Assembly (NCBI RefSeq): GCF_017313105.1 | Contig: NZ_JAFLND010000001.1 | Span: forward strand, 682,001 to 746,000 | DNA length: 64,000 nt | Direction: 5' to 3' | DNA from: [Muricauda] lutisoli (nom. illeg.) | GTDB taxonomy: Bacteria; Bacteroidota; Bacteroidia; Flavobacteriales; Flavobacteriaceae | In this document: piece after piece, positions 1 to 9,045 of the stretch | How the letters are laid out: each line of letters opens with the position of its first letter | Position numbering within the stretch: the first letter of the stretch is position 1 | Notes under the pieces: model-generated | Told to the model about the DNA's origin: nothing | The model's input: the letters and a program-made list of their open reading frames with translations, nothing else | Database searches by the model: none | Made by a program: the position numbers and the translations under genes

Positions 1-1020
1 TTGGTGCATGCCCTGTGCATACGTAACAATGAAGGCAAAATACAGTGCTTGCTCGGCTTTCACCGTAAAATCATCTTTGTCCACCGCTTTTGGGGTAGGG
101 CGGTCGTACAACTCGTCGGCTTTGATGCGTTCTGCTTTTAGGGCAGATATTTCTCGCATACTCACCGCAATATCGATGGTGGGTACTGGAATGCCCAAGT
201 CCATGGCGTTTTGCGAAGTCCATTTTCCAGTCCCCTTTTGTTTCGCCTTGTCCAGAATCATATCAACAAGGTCATTGTCCGTCAAATCATCTTTTTGATC
301 AAATATTTCGGAAGTGATTTCCACTAAAAAGGATTGTAAACGCCCTTCATTCCACTCCGAATATGTTTTATGGAGCTCATCGTTGGTAAGTCCCCCCGCT
401 TTTTTTAGGAGGTCATATATCTCGGAGGTCAACTGCATTAAACCGTATTCGATACCATTATGCACCATTTTCACGTAGTTTCCCGCTGATTTTGGTCCCA
501 GATAGGCTACGCAGGGCTCACCTTTGTATTTGGCAGAAACAGCCTCAAAAATGGGCTTTACATGTTGGTAGGCTTCCTTGGAACCTCCAGGCATAATACT
601 GGGCCCCTTTCTGGCACCTTCGGCCCCACCGGAAACACCGGCACCAAAAAAATTGATGCCTTTTTCTTTTAAATAGGCCTCGCGACGGTCGGTATCGGTG
701 TAAAAGGAGTTACCCCCATCAATAATAATATCGCCCTCGTCCAAATGGGGCAGCAACCCGTCGATTACGCTGTCCACGATTTTCCCGGCAGGTACCAACA
801 ACATGATTTTTCGGGGAGTTGTCAACGATTCCACAAAGGTTTTTACATCAGAAGTGGCGTTCACTTTATCGGGATCACCACCTTCTTTGATCAATGCACT
901 TACCTTTTCTTCATCCAAATCATTTCCGAATGCGGTAAATCCGTTGTCGGCCACATTCAAAATAAAATTACGTCCCATTACCCCAAGGCCCACAAGGCCA
1001 AAATCATACGTATCCGCCAT
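1..1020 (-). CDS. gnd: 6-phosphogluconate dehydrogenase, decarboxylating (3' end beyond window)
   Basis: Oxidises and decarboxylates 6-phosphogluconate to ribulose 5-phosphate with production of NADPH in the oxidative pentose phosphate pathway (cytosol). I translated the minus strand from the ATG at 1020-1018: it opens MADTYDFGLVGLGVMGRNF, with the GxGxMGxN dinucleotide-binding loop near residues 11-18, and carries the family signature GVSGGAEGARKGPSIMPGG. The frame is open to the left window edge, giving 340 codons of an expected ~480, so the C-terminal part lies outside. The gene is divergent from zwf (165 bp between starts), so the three enzymes of the oxidative branch are clustered. Nothing odd is visible in the part present. 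Confidence 0.95.
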   Translation of the reverse strand, partial: MADTYDFGLVGLGVMGRNFILNVADNGFTAFGNDLDEEKVSALIKEGGDPDKVNATSDVKTFVESLTTPRKIMLLVPAGKIVDSVIDGLLPHLDEGDIIIDGGNSFYTDTDRREAYLKEKGINFFGAGVSGGAEGARKGPSIMPGGSKEAYQHVKPIFEAVSAKYKGEPCVAYLGPKSAGNYVKMVHNGIEYGLMQLTSEIYDLLKKAGGLTNDELHKTYSEWNEGRLQSFLVEITSEIFDQKDDLTDNDLVDMILDKAKQKGTGKWTSQNAMDLGIPVPTIDIAVSMREISALKAERIKADELYDRPTPKAVDKDDFTVKAEQALYFAFIVTYAQGMHQ

Positions 1021-1184
1021 TATATATTTTTCTTCTTCTTTTGTTGTTAAGACAACCCTAAGGTTGTGATTTATTGAAATACGAACCTAAAATAAACCTT
1101 ATATTCGTCATGCTCAAAAATATTGACATCATATTGGAATGAATCTGTCAATATGTGTATAACTCGCCAGAAACCTGAAATACT

Positions 1185-2717
1185 ATGAAAAAGACTGAGA
1201 ATCAGATGCTCGTTATTTTTGGAGCATCGGGTGATTTGACAGCAAGAAAGCTGATACCATCCTTGTTTAACTTATACTTGGCCAAACAATTGCCCGAAAA
1301 CTTTGTAGTACTTGGTGTGAGTAGGAGCGACCTTTCCGATCAGGCGTTTCGTGACCGCGTCGTGTATAAAAGTGATTATTTGAAAGAAAAGACCAAGGAT
1401 CTTAAGGAAGGTGAAATCAAGAATTTTGCGGACAAATTATTCTATGAGGATTTAGGGGACAGTTACGATACTGATTACGGGGTTTTAAGAAAGCGTGTGG
1501 AACAACTTAAAGAAAAACACAACACCTCTGGAAATATTATTTATTACCTGTCCACGCCACCCACTTTGTACGAAACTATAGCCCATAATCTATCCGATGC
1601 CGGGATGAATACCCAAAATAATGGATGGAAACGGTTGGTGGTGGAGAAGCCCTTTGGATATAGTTTGGAGACCGCTAAAAAGTTGAACAAGGGGGTTCAT
1701 CAATACTTTAAAGAACGTCAGATATATAGAATCGACCATTATTTGGGGAAAGAGACCGTCCAAAACTTACTGGTGACCCGTTTTTCCAACAGTATTTTTG
1801 AACCATTATGGAACCGTAACTATATTCAGCATGTAGAGATTACCAATGCAGAAAGTGTAGGTGTGGAAAAGCGCGGCGGCTATTACGACAAGTCCGGTGC
1901 GCTACGGGATATGTTTCAGAACCACCTGTTACAGATTGTTTCGTTGGTGGTAATGGAACCGCCCATAGGTTCGGATGCTGAAGAAATCAGGAACGAAAAA
2001 GTAAAGGCGCTGAAGTCTTTACGGATAATGACCGACGAGAAAGAGCTTTTTGAAAACACCATACGTGGACAATATGTTTCATCCAAGGTGGGAGGTGAAA
2101 AAGTGAAAGGCTATCGAGAAGAAGATGGGGTAGACCCTAATTCCACTACCGAAACCTACGCCGCAATTAAATTTTATGTTGACAATTGGCGTTGGCACGG
2201 AGTTCCTTTTTATGTTAGGACAGCTAAACGAATGCCAACAAAAGTGACAGAAATCGTAATCCACTTTAAAAAACCTCACCACCAAATATTTAGGGGGTCC
2301 GGCATGCAAGAAATGGACAATAAATTGATAGTCCGGATTCAACCGGATGAAGGTATTCTGATCAAATTTGGAGTCAAAGTTCCAGGTCAAGGGTTTAAAG
2401 TGGAACGTGCAAATCTGGACTTTTACTACTCCAGTTTGGCCGAAACCTATGTAATGGAAGCCTACGAACGTTTGTTGTTGGACGCCATGCAAGGCGATGC
2501 GACCTTATATGCCAGGGCTGATGAGGTAGAAGCGGCCTGGGAATTCGTAGATCCGATTTTAAACTACTGGAAAAGCGGTAAGGATGTTCGTATGTACGGT
2601 TATGCAGCAGGAGCTTGGGGTCCTGAAAATGCAGATAGTTTGATCGAAGATGACGGGTATTGGCGAAACCCTAGTGAAAACTTGGCGGAAGACCCTGGCT
2701 ATTGTGTGATTTGTTGA
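1185..2717 (+). CDS. zwf: Glucose-6-phosphate 1-dehydrogenase
   Basis: Oxidises glucose 6-phosphate to 6-phosphogluconolactone, the entry step of the oxidative pentose phosphate pathway. The 510-residue protein has the usual length. The N-terminal nucleotide-binding motif GASGDLT is at residues 13-19, EKPFG at 155-159 and the substrate-binding active-site motif RIDHYLGK at 183-190. The gene is followed after 59 bp by pgl on the same strand, the next enzyme in the pathway, and is divergent from gnd, so zwf and pgl probably form one transcript. The start ATG at 1185 fits the family N-terminus, with no earlier in-frame ATG needed. Confidence 0.97.
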   Translation: MKKTENQMLVIFGASGDLTARKLIPSLFNLYLAKQLPENFVVLGVSRSDLSDQAFRDRVVYKSDYLKEKTKDLKEGEIKNFADKLFYEDLGDSYDTDYGVLRKRVEQLKEKHNTSGNIIYYLSTPPTLYETIAHNLSDAGMNTQNNGWKRLVVEKPFGYSLETAKKLNKGVHQYFKERQIYRIDHYLGKETVQNLLVTRFSNSIFEPLWNRNYIQHVEITNAESVGVEKRGGYYDKSGALRDMFQNHLLQIVSLVVMEPPIGSDAEEIRNEKVKALKSLRIMTDEKELFENTIRGQYVSSKVGGEKVKGYREEDGVDPNSTTETYAAIKFYVDNWRWHGVPFYVRTAKRMPTKVTEIVIHFKKPHHQIFRGSGMQEMDNKLIVRIQPDEGILIKFGVKVPGQGFKVERANLDFYYSSLAETYVMEAYERLLLDAMQGDATLYARADEVEAAWEFVDPILNYWKSGKDVRMYGYAAGAWGPENADSLIEDDGYWRNPSENLAEDPGYCVIC

Positions 2718-2776
2718 TTTTTCCGATGTCCGATGTATCAGTTAGAGCGTAGCAGATAATCAAAAATTAATTCAGG

Positions 2777-3502
2777 ATGGATTTAAAAATATTTAAAGAT
2801 AAACAAGAGGTCGCAGAACAGTTTTCCAGCTACTTTGTAGATCAACTAAAAGATAAAGACGCTTTTCACGTGGCATTGTCGGGAGGAAGCACGCCAAAGA
2901 TAGTTTTTGATGTGTTGGCCGATAATTTTGCGGATAAAGTGGATTGGAGCAGTGTGCATTTTTATTGGGGTGACGAACGTTGTGTTCCTCCTTCTGATGA
3001 TGAAAGCAACTACAAAATGACGGTGGAACACTTGTTTTCTAAAATCGAAGTGCCCAAGGAGAACATCAATCGGATTTTGGGTGAAAAAGACCCCGTTAAC
3101 GAAGCGATGCGCTATGCCAATCTTTTGGAAATAGATTTGGATAGAGTGGAGGGGACGCCACAATTTGATTTGGTGATATTGGGTATGGGCGATGATGGTC
3201 ATACCGCCTCCATTTTCCCTCATGAGATTGAGTTGTGGGACTCCGAGGACCATTGCGTGGTAGCAACCCATCCGGATTCTGGCCAAAAAAGAGTTTCCAT
3301 TAACGGCAAGGTCATCAATACAGCCAAAGAAGTGGCCTTTTTGGTCACGGGAGCATCAAAAGCAGAAAAGGTGAAAGCCGTTGTTGAAAAAACCGAAGGT
3401 TCCGATGTATACCCAGCATCTTTGGTCAATCCATCAGCGGGAAATTTAGTTTGGTTTTTGGATAAGGAAGCCGCAGCAAAGCTTAATCAAAATCCATCTT
3501 AA
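2777..3502 (+). CDS. pgl: 6-phosphogluconolactonase
   Basis: Hydrolyses 6-phosphogluconolactone to 6-phosphogluconate, the step between Zwf and Gnd. The 241-residue protein shows the glucosamine-6-phosphate isomerase/6-phosphogluconolactonase fold, with the SGGSTP phosphate loop at residues 35-40, GDERCVP near 65-71 and the signature GMGDDGHTASIFP at 136-148. It lies directly downstream of zwf. Its last 20 bp overlap the end of the convergent thioesterase gene, and there is no room for a dedicated terminator. Confidence 0.96.
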   Translation: MDLKIFKDKQEVAEQFSSYFVDQLKDKDAFHVALSGGSTPKIVFDVLADNFADKVDWSSVHFYWGDERCVPPSDDESNYKMTVEHLFSKIEVPKENINRILGEKDPVNEAMRYANLLEIDLDRVEGTPQFDLVILGMGDDGHTASIFPHEIELWDSEDHCVVATHPDSGQKRVSINGKVINTAKEVAFLVTGASKAEKVKAVVEKTEGSDVYPASLVNPSAGNLVWFLDKEAAAKLNQNPS

Positions 3503-4028
3503 CGTTTTCTCCCTTTAGAAATTCCAAGTATTCGTTTACTTTAAAGTTATTCGATTCGTATTTGCTGTCCCGTTTAAAGGCGGATTGTTTACGCTCCTTA
3601 CTGCGTGCAAAACGGCGTATATCTTGCTTTGTCTTTAATATAAGACCGGGAACCGTTTTGTTTTTGCCGTCCTTGCCTTTGGCTACCATGGTAAAGTAAG
3701 AGGAGTTGCAATGCTTGACTTCTCCCGTGGTTACATTTTCGGATTCTACACGTACGCCCACGACCATCGAGGTTTTTCCAGTGTAGTTGATAGAGGCCTT
3801 TAAGGTAGCTAGCTCTCCAACTTCAATGGGGTTCAGGAAATCCACTCGATTTACCGAAGCGGTAACACAATAGCTTTGTGAATGTTTGGAAGCACAGGCA
3901 AAGGCTATTTGGTCCATCAGGTTGAGAATGTGTCCACCGTGTACCTTGCCGCCAAAATTGGAGTGGGAGGGAAGCATCAGTTCGGTGATGGCAACCCTAC
4001 TTTCCCTGGATGATTTGAACTTCTTCAT
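3483..4028 (-). CDS. Acyl-CoA thioesterase (hotdog fold, YciA/BACH-like)
   Basis: Likely hydrolyses acyl-CoA to free fatty acid and CoA in the cytosol. The 181-residue protein contains one hotdog domain. The conserved segment NFGGKVHGGHILNLMDQ begins at residue 24 and includes the catalytic-type Asp at 39, followed by the strand SVNRVDFLNPIEVGE typical of the YciA/BACH group. A charged tail of about 50 residues follows the domain. The 3' end overlaps pgl by 20 bp tail to tail, and the start lies 1 bp downstream of the next upstream gene, so the two minus-strand genes are probably cotranscribed. Substrate chain length cannot be judged from sequence. Confidence 0.88.
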   Translation of the reverse strand: MKKFKSSRESRVAITELMLPSHSNFGGKVHGGHILNLMDQIAFACASKHSQSYCVTASVNRVDFLNPIEVGELATLKASINYTGKTSMVVGVRVESENVTTGEVKHCNSSYFTMVAKGKDGKNKTVPGLILKTKQDIRRFARSKERKQSAFKRDSKYESNNFKVNEYLEFLKGENVKMDFD

Positions 4029-4029
4029 A

Positions 4030-4395
4030 TTAATTCCTAAAGATCGGTGATTTTTCAGATGTTACTTCGGTAATAAAATATTTGGTATCGCCCAACCAGA
4101 AAAATGTGGCATAACGCTCTTTATAGGTAACTTTGATGTACTGGCCTTGGTACGCTTTCATTTTTTCAATGATTTCCTTTTCATCATCTTCCACGGAGAA
4201 CGAAAACACATTGGTGCCGGACAACCCTTGGCTGATCTGACCTTCCCATGTTTTCACCAAAACCCCTTTTCTACTGAACTTGATGAGTTCGCCGGAACGA
4301 TAGCCCTCACTATAGGGTACATAATAGACGAAAGCAAAATATCCCGCAACGCCAACGATAATGGCAACAACAAAAATGGTCAGGAATTTTTTCAT
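4030..4395 (-). CDS. Small membrane-anchored protein of unknown function
   Basis: I do not recognise a function. The 121-residue protein has one N-terminal transmembrane segment (about residues 4-26) followed by a short soluble domain with YSEGYRSGELIKFSRKG and KTWEGQ motifs, ending in a beta-rich stretch. As I recall, database relatives in Flavobacteriaceae are sometimes labelled 6-phosphogluconate dehydrogenase, presumably by neighbourhood, but nothing in this sequence supports an enzyme of that kind. It sits between rmuC (8 bp away) and the thioesterase (1 bp away) in one minus-strand run. Confidence 0.8.
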   Translation of the reverse strand: MKKFLTIFVVAIIVGVAGYFAFVYYVPYSEGYRSGELIKFSRKGVLVKTWEGQISQGLSGTNVFSFSVEDDEKEIIEKMKAYQGQYIKVTYKERYATFFWLGDTKYFITEVTSEKSPIFRN

Positions 4396-4403
4396 GGTCA
4401 GTG

Positions 4404-5741
4404 TTATTGGTTTAGTTCTTCAAAATCGTCCTCGTGGGCTCGTTTTAAAATGGGCTCGGGAAGCGATTTTTTGGCTTTTGCCCCCATTTTCTTCAATTTT
4501 TCGATGGTGGTGACAATGTTACCACGTCCTTCGACCAATTTGTTCATGGCTCCACGGTATTCACTTTTGGCCTCATCCATCTTTTTGCCCACTTTGGTCA
4601 GGTCGGTGACAAAACCTTCAAATTTATCGTAAAGTGCACCTGCTTGTCTAGCGATTTCAATAGCGTTACGTTGCTGCTTCTCGTTGCTCCACATCGAATC
4701 AATGGTCCTGAGTGTGGCCAATAGTGTAGATGGCGTAACGATTACAATATTTTGTTCAAACGCTTTATTGTACAGGGAGTTGTCCTCATTTATGGCAATG
4801 GCAAAGGCAGGTTCTATAGGTACGAACATCAACACAAAATCAGGACTCTCCATCTCGTAAAGGTCTTCGTACTTTTTGGAAGACAGTTGTTCCACATGTC
4901 TTCGTAAGGAGTTGATGTGGTCCTTCAGGAATTTGGGTCTGTCCTCTTCTTCTGCATTGGTGTAGCGCTCATAATCTGTTAACGAAACCTTGGAATCCAC
5001 GACCATTTTTTTGCCATCGGGCAGGTGGATGATCACATCGGGCATTACCCGACTGCCATCTTCGCGCTTAAAACTTTGTTGCACGCTATATTCCCTATCC
5101 TTTTCCAGACCAGACTTTTCCAGAACACGTTCCAGAACCAGTTCGCCCCAGTTTCCTTGCATTTTGCTATCGCCTTTCAAAGCCTTGGTCAAGTTTTCAG
5201 CTTCTTGGGTAATTTTAAGGTTTTGGGTCTGTAAGTTGAGCAATTGTTCCTTTAATGCGGAGTGGATACTAATGTTTTCCTTTTGTGATTTTTCCACCTT
5301 TTCCTCGAACTCTTTTATTTTTTTATTGAGTGGGGTCAGGATATTTTCAATGTTCTCCTTGTTGCTTTTGGTGAATTTCTCACTTTTTTCTTCCAAGATT
5401 TTGTTGGCGAGGTTTTCAAATTCCTTGGTAAACTTTTCTTGAAGTTTTTCTACTTCTTCTTTTTGTTCCCTGTTCTTTAGTTGAAGATTTTCCAAATCGG
5501 CTTGGTATCGAACAATCTGATTGCTCTGCTGCTCTTTTTCCCTTTGTAATTGTTTTTGCTCCTCATCATGGAGCAACAATTTATCGTTCAAGGATTTGAT
5601 GGTTGCATTTAGTTGCTGCTCCCTTTCTCCCCAAACACTCTCCGTGGACTTGGTTTTAAGTTTTTGAATATATATGCCCACAAATAGCCCAATGGCCAGT
5701 GTGACAATGCCTATTATGATGTAGATGATCTCTGTGCTCAT
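4404..5741 (-). CDS. rmuC: DNA recombination protein RmuC
   Basis: RmuC-family proteins limit recombination at inverted repeats and are predicted to have a nuclease-like core. The 445-residue protein starts with a membrane-spanning segment (residues 5-24), followed by a long coiled coil to about residue 190 rich in Glu, Lys and Gln. The RmuC domain then begins with the conserved KMQGNWGELVLERVLEKSG and continues with DGKKMVVDSKVSLTDYERY and FVPIEPAF. Length and order match the family. It is the first gene of a three-gene minus-strand run with the small membrane protein and the thioesterase. Confidence 0.93.
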   Translation of the reverse strand: MSTEIIYIIIGIVTLAIGLFVGIYIQKLKTKSTESVWGEREQQLNATIKSLNDKLLLHDEEQKQLQREKEQQSNQIVRYQADLENLQLKNREQKEEVEKLQEKFTKEFENLANKILEEKSEKFTKSNKENIENILTPLNKKIKEFEEKVEKSQKENISIHSALKEQLLNLQTQNLKITQEAENLTKALKGDSKMQGNWGELVLERVLEKSGLEKDREYSVQQSFKREDGSRVMPDVIIHLPDGKKMVVDSKVSLTDYERYTNAEEEDRPKFLKDHINSLRRHVEQLSSKKYEDLYEMESPDFVLMFVPIEPAFAIAINEDNSLYNKAFEQNIVIVTPSTLLATLRTIDSMWSNEKQQRNAIEIARQAGALYDKFEGFVTDLTKVGKKMDEAKSEYRGAMNKLVEGRGNIVTTIEKLKKMGAKAKKSLPEPILKRAHEDDFEELNQ

Positions 5742-5802
5742 GAAAATGTTTCTGCAGGATAAAGATAACGGATTCCGTTTGATGCCGAAATGGAAAGTGT
5801 AC

Positions 5803-6582
5803 TTACTTATTCACTTTAAAAGAACCCGTTTTACCATCAAACTGTACCATTTCCGAAGGAAACAATTGGTCAAAGTGCTTTTGTTCGATGAGTTGACAAG
5901 GGTCACCGAAAGGATGATCTTTTCCATCCAAAATGAGTATTCGATCGCATAATTGGATGGCCAATTCGATTTCGTGGGTGGTGAACAGAATGGTTTTTTG
6001 TTTGCTGTGCGCCAATTCCTGAAGCATTTTAAAAATCTGCACTTTATGATAGAGGTCCAAATGCGTGGTAGGTTCATCCAAGAGGATCAAGGACGTGTCC
6101 TGTGCCATGGCCCGTGCCACCAGTACGCGTTGTAATTGGCCATCACTAAGTTCGTGGCATTTGCTATGTCGAAGTTCGTCCAACAAAAAGGCATCCAAGC
6201 TAGCTTCGATCTGTTGCTTGTCCTTCTTCGTCAATGTGCCCAACCAGTTGGTATAGGGCTGCCTTCCCAAAGCAATCAATTCCTGAACCGTGAGATTTTT
6301 AGAAGCAGGTTGCTCTGTCAATACCACACTAAGTTCTTTGGATAGTGCGGACGAGGTGTATTTTTCCAGCGGTTTTTCATTCAAAAGTATATTACCGGAA
6401 AGTTTAGGTTGAAATCCACCCAAAGTACGTAACAAAGTGGATTTCCCGATTCCATTAACACCTACAACGCCGCAAAGCATACCGGCCTCCAAATCAAAAT
6501 TGATGTTGTTGGCCACGGTTTTGGAACCGTACCCGATGGACAACCGGTCAATGGACAATATGTTTTTATCAGTTTTTCCCAT
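5803..6582 (-). CDS. ABC transporter ATP-binding protein, cobalamin/ferrisiderophore type (BtuD-like)
   Basis: The ATPase energises import of a corrinoid or iron chelate across the inner membrane. In 259 residues it shows the Walker A loop GVNGIGKST at 41-49, the ABC signature LSDGQ at 145-149 and Walker B LILLDEP at 165-171, followed by a D-loop and the switch His in TTHEIEL. Its start codon overlaps the stop of the upstream permease gene in a TGATG arrangement, indicating translational coupling. Family membership alone does not separate iron from B12 substrates. The adjacent cobalamin riboswitch and receptor favour B12. Confidence 0.93.
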   Translation of the reverse strand: MGKTDKNILSIDRLSIGYGSKTVANNINFDLEAGMLCGVVGVNGIGKSTLLRTLGGFQPKLSGNILLNEKPLEKYTSSALSKELSVVLTEQPASKNLTVQELIALGRQPYTNWLGTLTKKDKQQIEASLDAFLLDELRHSKCHELSDGQLQRVLVARAMAQDTSLILLDEPTTHLDLYHKVQIFKMLQELAHSKQKTILFTTHEIELAIQLCDRILILDGKDHPFGDPCQLIEQKHFDQLFPSEMVQFDGKTGSFKVNK

Positions 6583-7613
6583 CAGAACATCATTTTACGT
6601 TTGCGCACCAAGAGCCATATCACCACAGGAGCCCCCACTAGTGATGTTATGGCATTTATGGGCAATACACTGGCGGAATTGGGCAATTGTGCCAAAGTAT
6701 CGCACAGAAGCATTAAAATGGCCCCGTACAGCATTACAGCGGGAATCAACACTTTGTGTTCCATGGTATCAAAAATCTGTCTGGTCAAATGGGGTACGGC
6801 CAGGCCAACAAAAGCAATGGGTCCTGCAAATGCTGTAATACCACCGGCCAAAAGTCCTGTTGCAATGATTATCGTCAATCGTGATTTTTTTAGGGAGACA
6901 CCCAAGCTTTGCGCATAGTTTTCCCCCAAAAGAAAGGCATTCAACGATTTTATGGAGACGATGCTCAGTAAAACACCCACGGCAACAATACTTCCCATTA
7001 AAAATATTTGGCTTGCGGATAGGTTGCCCACACTGCCAAAGGACCAAAATATAAAACGCTGAAGGTTTTCGGCACTCGAAAAATAGGCCAACACGCTAAC
7101 TATGGCAGAAGTGATACTGCCGAACATCAACCCAATAATCAACAAGGCCATGGTATCCTTTACCCTTTGCGCAACGATCAATACGATCAACAGCACCAAA
7201 AAACTTCCAATACTGGCGGCAATGGCCAGAGAAATATCACCTAAAAAGGAGAAGGATGTATAGCCTGTAAACAACGAAACGCCCATTAACAATAAAGCGG
7301 CACCCAAACTGCCCCCTGAGCTTATTCCAAGTACAAAAGGACCTGCCAGGGGATTTCTGAATAAGGTTTGCATTAAAAGTCCGCTCAACGAAAGCCCTGC
7401 GCCCACCAAAATAGAGGTGAAGGCCTTGGGTACCCGATAATCCCATATAATGTATTCCCAAGATGCTTTCTCGGGAGATGCACCGAACAGCGTGGAAATC
7501 ATATCTATGAAAGGTATGCTTACAGAACCTGAACTAATGTTCAAAAGCCATGAACATAGCAATGCCAGTGCCAAAAGGACAAAGGAAACACGATATGTCC
7601 TTGAGCCTTTCAT
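6582..7613 (-). CDS. FecCD/BtuC-family ABC transporter permease
   Basis: Inner-membrane channel subunit of a BtuC/FecCD-type importer. The 343-residue protein is hydrophobic throughout with roughly ten membrane segments, and has the family motifs GLSLSGLLMQTLFRNPLAGP (near residues 58-77), GISSGGSLGA and GPIAFVGLAVPHLTR, the last forming the coupling region for the ATPase. It begins immediately after the stop of the binding-protein gene and overlaps the ATPase start by one base, so the three form one operon. Cobalamin is the likely substrate from context. Confidence 0.93.
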   Translation of the reverse strand: MKGSRTYRVSFVLLALALLCSWLLNISSGSVSIPFIDMISTLFGASPEKASWEYIIWDYRVPKAFTSILVGAGLSLSGLLMQTLFRNPLAGPFVLGISSGGSLGAALLLMGVSLFTGYTSFSFLGDISLAIAASIGSFLVLLIVLIVAQRVKDTMALLIIGLMFGSITSAIVSVLAYFSSAENLQRFIFWSFGSVGNLSASQIFLMGSIVAVGVLLSIVSIKSLNAFLLGENYAQSLGVSLKKSRLTIIIATGLLAGGITAFAGPIAFVGLAVPHLTRQIFDTMEHKVLIPAVMLYGAILMLLCDTLAQLPNSASVLPINAITSLVGAPVVIWLLVRKRKMMF

Positions 7614-8765
7614 TTACTGTAATGGTTTAATGAATTTAAGTTGGTGTTCCGGCAATAACTCTGGATGCAATATTTTGATGAAATCTTTTAGGACGATGTC
7701 GGGACGGTGTTGTGCCAATTCGTAGAAAATAAGTCCACCTTTACCTCCTTTGTCCATCGCATTGGAATATACCTTTTTGTTGGTGAAAGCGGTGAATTCT
7801 TTATGGTGCGGGTTTGCTTCAGCCAATTCTGAATAAGTGGTGTGGGCGGATGGATTAAACCAGAATTCGGCGTTTTGTGCTTTATCCAAAACCGACTCCA
7901 AACTGAGTCCAATGCTCCCTGTTTCCTTGGTATTGCTCCATAGATAATCGGCATTCGCATCTTTTAGAAATTTGGCCATCCAGCTTTCTCCCCCTGCTAC
8001 GTACCACACATCCTTATAAAGTCCTCCGGTTAAAACAGTTGGTTTGGATGTTGCCTTTTTTGCCAATGTGGCGGCCTTTTTATAAGAGGATTCAATTTCT
8101 GTGAAAATACTATCGCCCAAAGTTTCCTTTCCAAAAAAAGGAGCGAAGAACTTGATCCATTCAGCTTTTCCCATAGGGGTTTGTTCTGCCCAATCACCAT
8201 TATAAACTACGGGAATACCTACGCTTTCAATAACATCATAGGCCTTGTTCTCATCATTGATGCTGAACCCGATGATCAATTCAGGGTTTACCATAAGAAC
8301 CATTTCCGTGTTGAGAACATCGTTCATCCCCAAATTTTTAATGTGTCCGCTTTCCACTCGCCCCCTTGCTTCGGGGGATGAGATATAATCTGTGTTTGGA
8401 AAACCCACAATGGAATTCAATTCCCCCAATTGTTTAATCGGTTCAATATGCGTGGTAGAGGTAAGCACTATCTTCTCCACAGGCGTGCCGATAATGGCAT
8501 CGTACTCCCCTTTGGGGAAAGTTGCGGACGGTAATTTTTCCTTCGGTACCAATACATATTTAAAGCTATCTGCTCCTGGCCAGGCAGCGGTAATTTCGAT
8601 TACGGTAAAGTCGCCCTCTTTTTCCACGGTAAAACCGGTTGCATACTTTATTGCGGAGGTTGATTTTTGGTTTTTAACGGATTGTGATTTTTTTTCTTGA
8701 TTGCATCCTACAAACAGAGCCAGAAGAAATCCCAAGAGCAGAATTGTGTGCTGTTTTTTTGCCAT
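7614..8765 (-). CDS. Periplasmic-binding lipoprotein of the corrinoid/iron ABC importer (BtuF-like)
   Basis: Captures the substrate in the periplasm and delivers it to the permease. The 383-residue protein starts with a lipoprotein signal peptide (MAKKQHTILLLGFLLALFVGC, acylated Cys at 21) and then shows the two-lobed TroA/BtuF fold with the long linker helix: KIVLTSTTHIEPIKQLGELN, GFPNTDYISSPEARGRVESG and NPELIIGFS. It is the first gene of the btuF-btuC-btuD-like minus-strand operon. A -7 promoter element (TACTTTTG on the minus strand, 8777-8770) ends only 4 bases before the ATG. No riboswitch faces this operon. Confidence 0.9.
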   Translation of the reverse strand: MAKKQHTILLLGFLLALFVGCNQEKKSQSVKNQKSTSAIKYATGFTVEKEGDFTVIEITAAWPGADSFKYVLVPKEKLPSATFPKGEYDAIIGTPVEKIVLTSTTHIEPIKQLGELNSIVGFPNTDYISSPEARGRVESGHIKNLGMNDVLNTEMVLMVNPELIIGFSINDENKAYDVIESVGIPVVYNGDWAEQTPMGKAEWIKFFAPFFGKETLGDSIFTEIESSYKKAATLAKKATSKPTVLTGGLYKDVWYVAGGESWMAKFLKDANADYLWSNTKETGSIGLSLESVLDKAQNAEFWFNPSAHTTYSELAEANPHHKEFTAFTNKKVYSNAMDKGGKGGLIFYELAQHRPDIVLKDFIKILHPELLPEHQLKFIKPLQ

Positions 8766-8769
8766 GAGC

Positions 8770-8777
8770 CAAAAGTA
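8770..8777 (-). promoter_or_regulatory. Bacteroidota -7 promoter element of the ABC operon
   Basis: On the minus strand the sequence TACTTTTG matches the TAnnTTTG consensus of the primary sigma factor in this phylum. It ends 4 bases before the ATG of the binding-protein gene, which would place transcription start at or next to the start codon. The -33 TTG box is not clear; only a T-rich stretch is seen at the expected distance. Confidence 0.4.
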
Positions 8778-8837
8778 AGATTATTTAAGTTTTGCGGAAA
8801 AAGATTAAACAGATTGATTAGCTTTGGCCCAGAATTT

Positions 8838-9045
8838 TGGTTCGCACGGAGTTTCCGTGGGATTAAAAGGGAATCCGGTGCAAAACCGGAGCTGTTCCCG
8901 CAACTGTAAGCTGTGCCGAATAGACACTGATGTTTTTAGCGTCCGTACTTAGTAGGTGATTGTCTCAACTTCAAAACCACTGCCCGACCGGGTGGGAAGG
9001 TAGACGACGATACGCAAGCCAGGAGACCTGCCAGGTTCAAACAAA
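8838..9045 (+). promoter_or_regulatory. Cobalamin (B12) riboswitch
   Basis: The plus strand carries the conserved core of the cobalamin riboswitch: GGGAATCCGGTGCAAAACCG from 8870, then the GCTGTTCCCGCAACTGTAA element to 8910, and the B12 box GCCAGGAGACCTGCC at 9019-9033. Order, spacing and orientation are those of the class. It lies directly upstream of the TonB-dependent receptor at 9119. Two small stems follow before that gene (AAACTTT/AAAGTTT around 9053-9074 and GTATG/CATAC at 9076-9090), which may form the expression platform. Adenosylcobalamin binding should lower receptor expression. The outer limits are approximate. Confidence 0.93.

Noticed and set aside
745..1050. Plus-strand frames at 8-298, 745-1050 and 803-1069
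   Set aside because: They are antisense to gnd, whose minus-strand translation is unmistakable.
2079..2492. 137-codon minus-strand frame inside zwf
   Set aside because: Antisense shadow of a strong coding region with no recognisable domain. The same applies to similar long frames opposite purB, the hydrolase and icd.
4030..4395. Label 6-phosphogluconate dehydrogenase for the 121-residue membrane protein
   Set aside because: No nucleotide-binding or substrate motif and far too short; the true gnd is at 1-1020.
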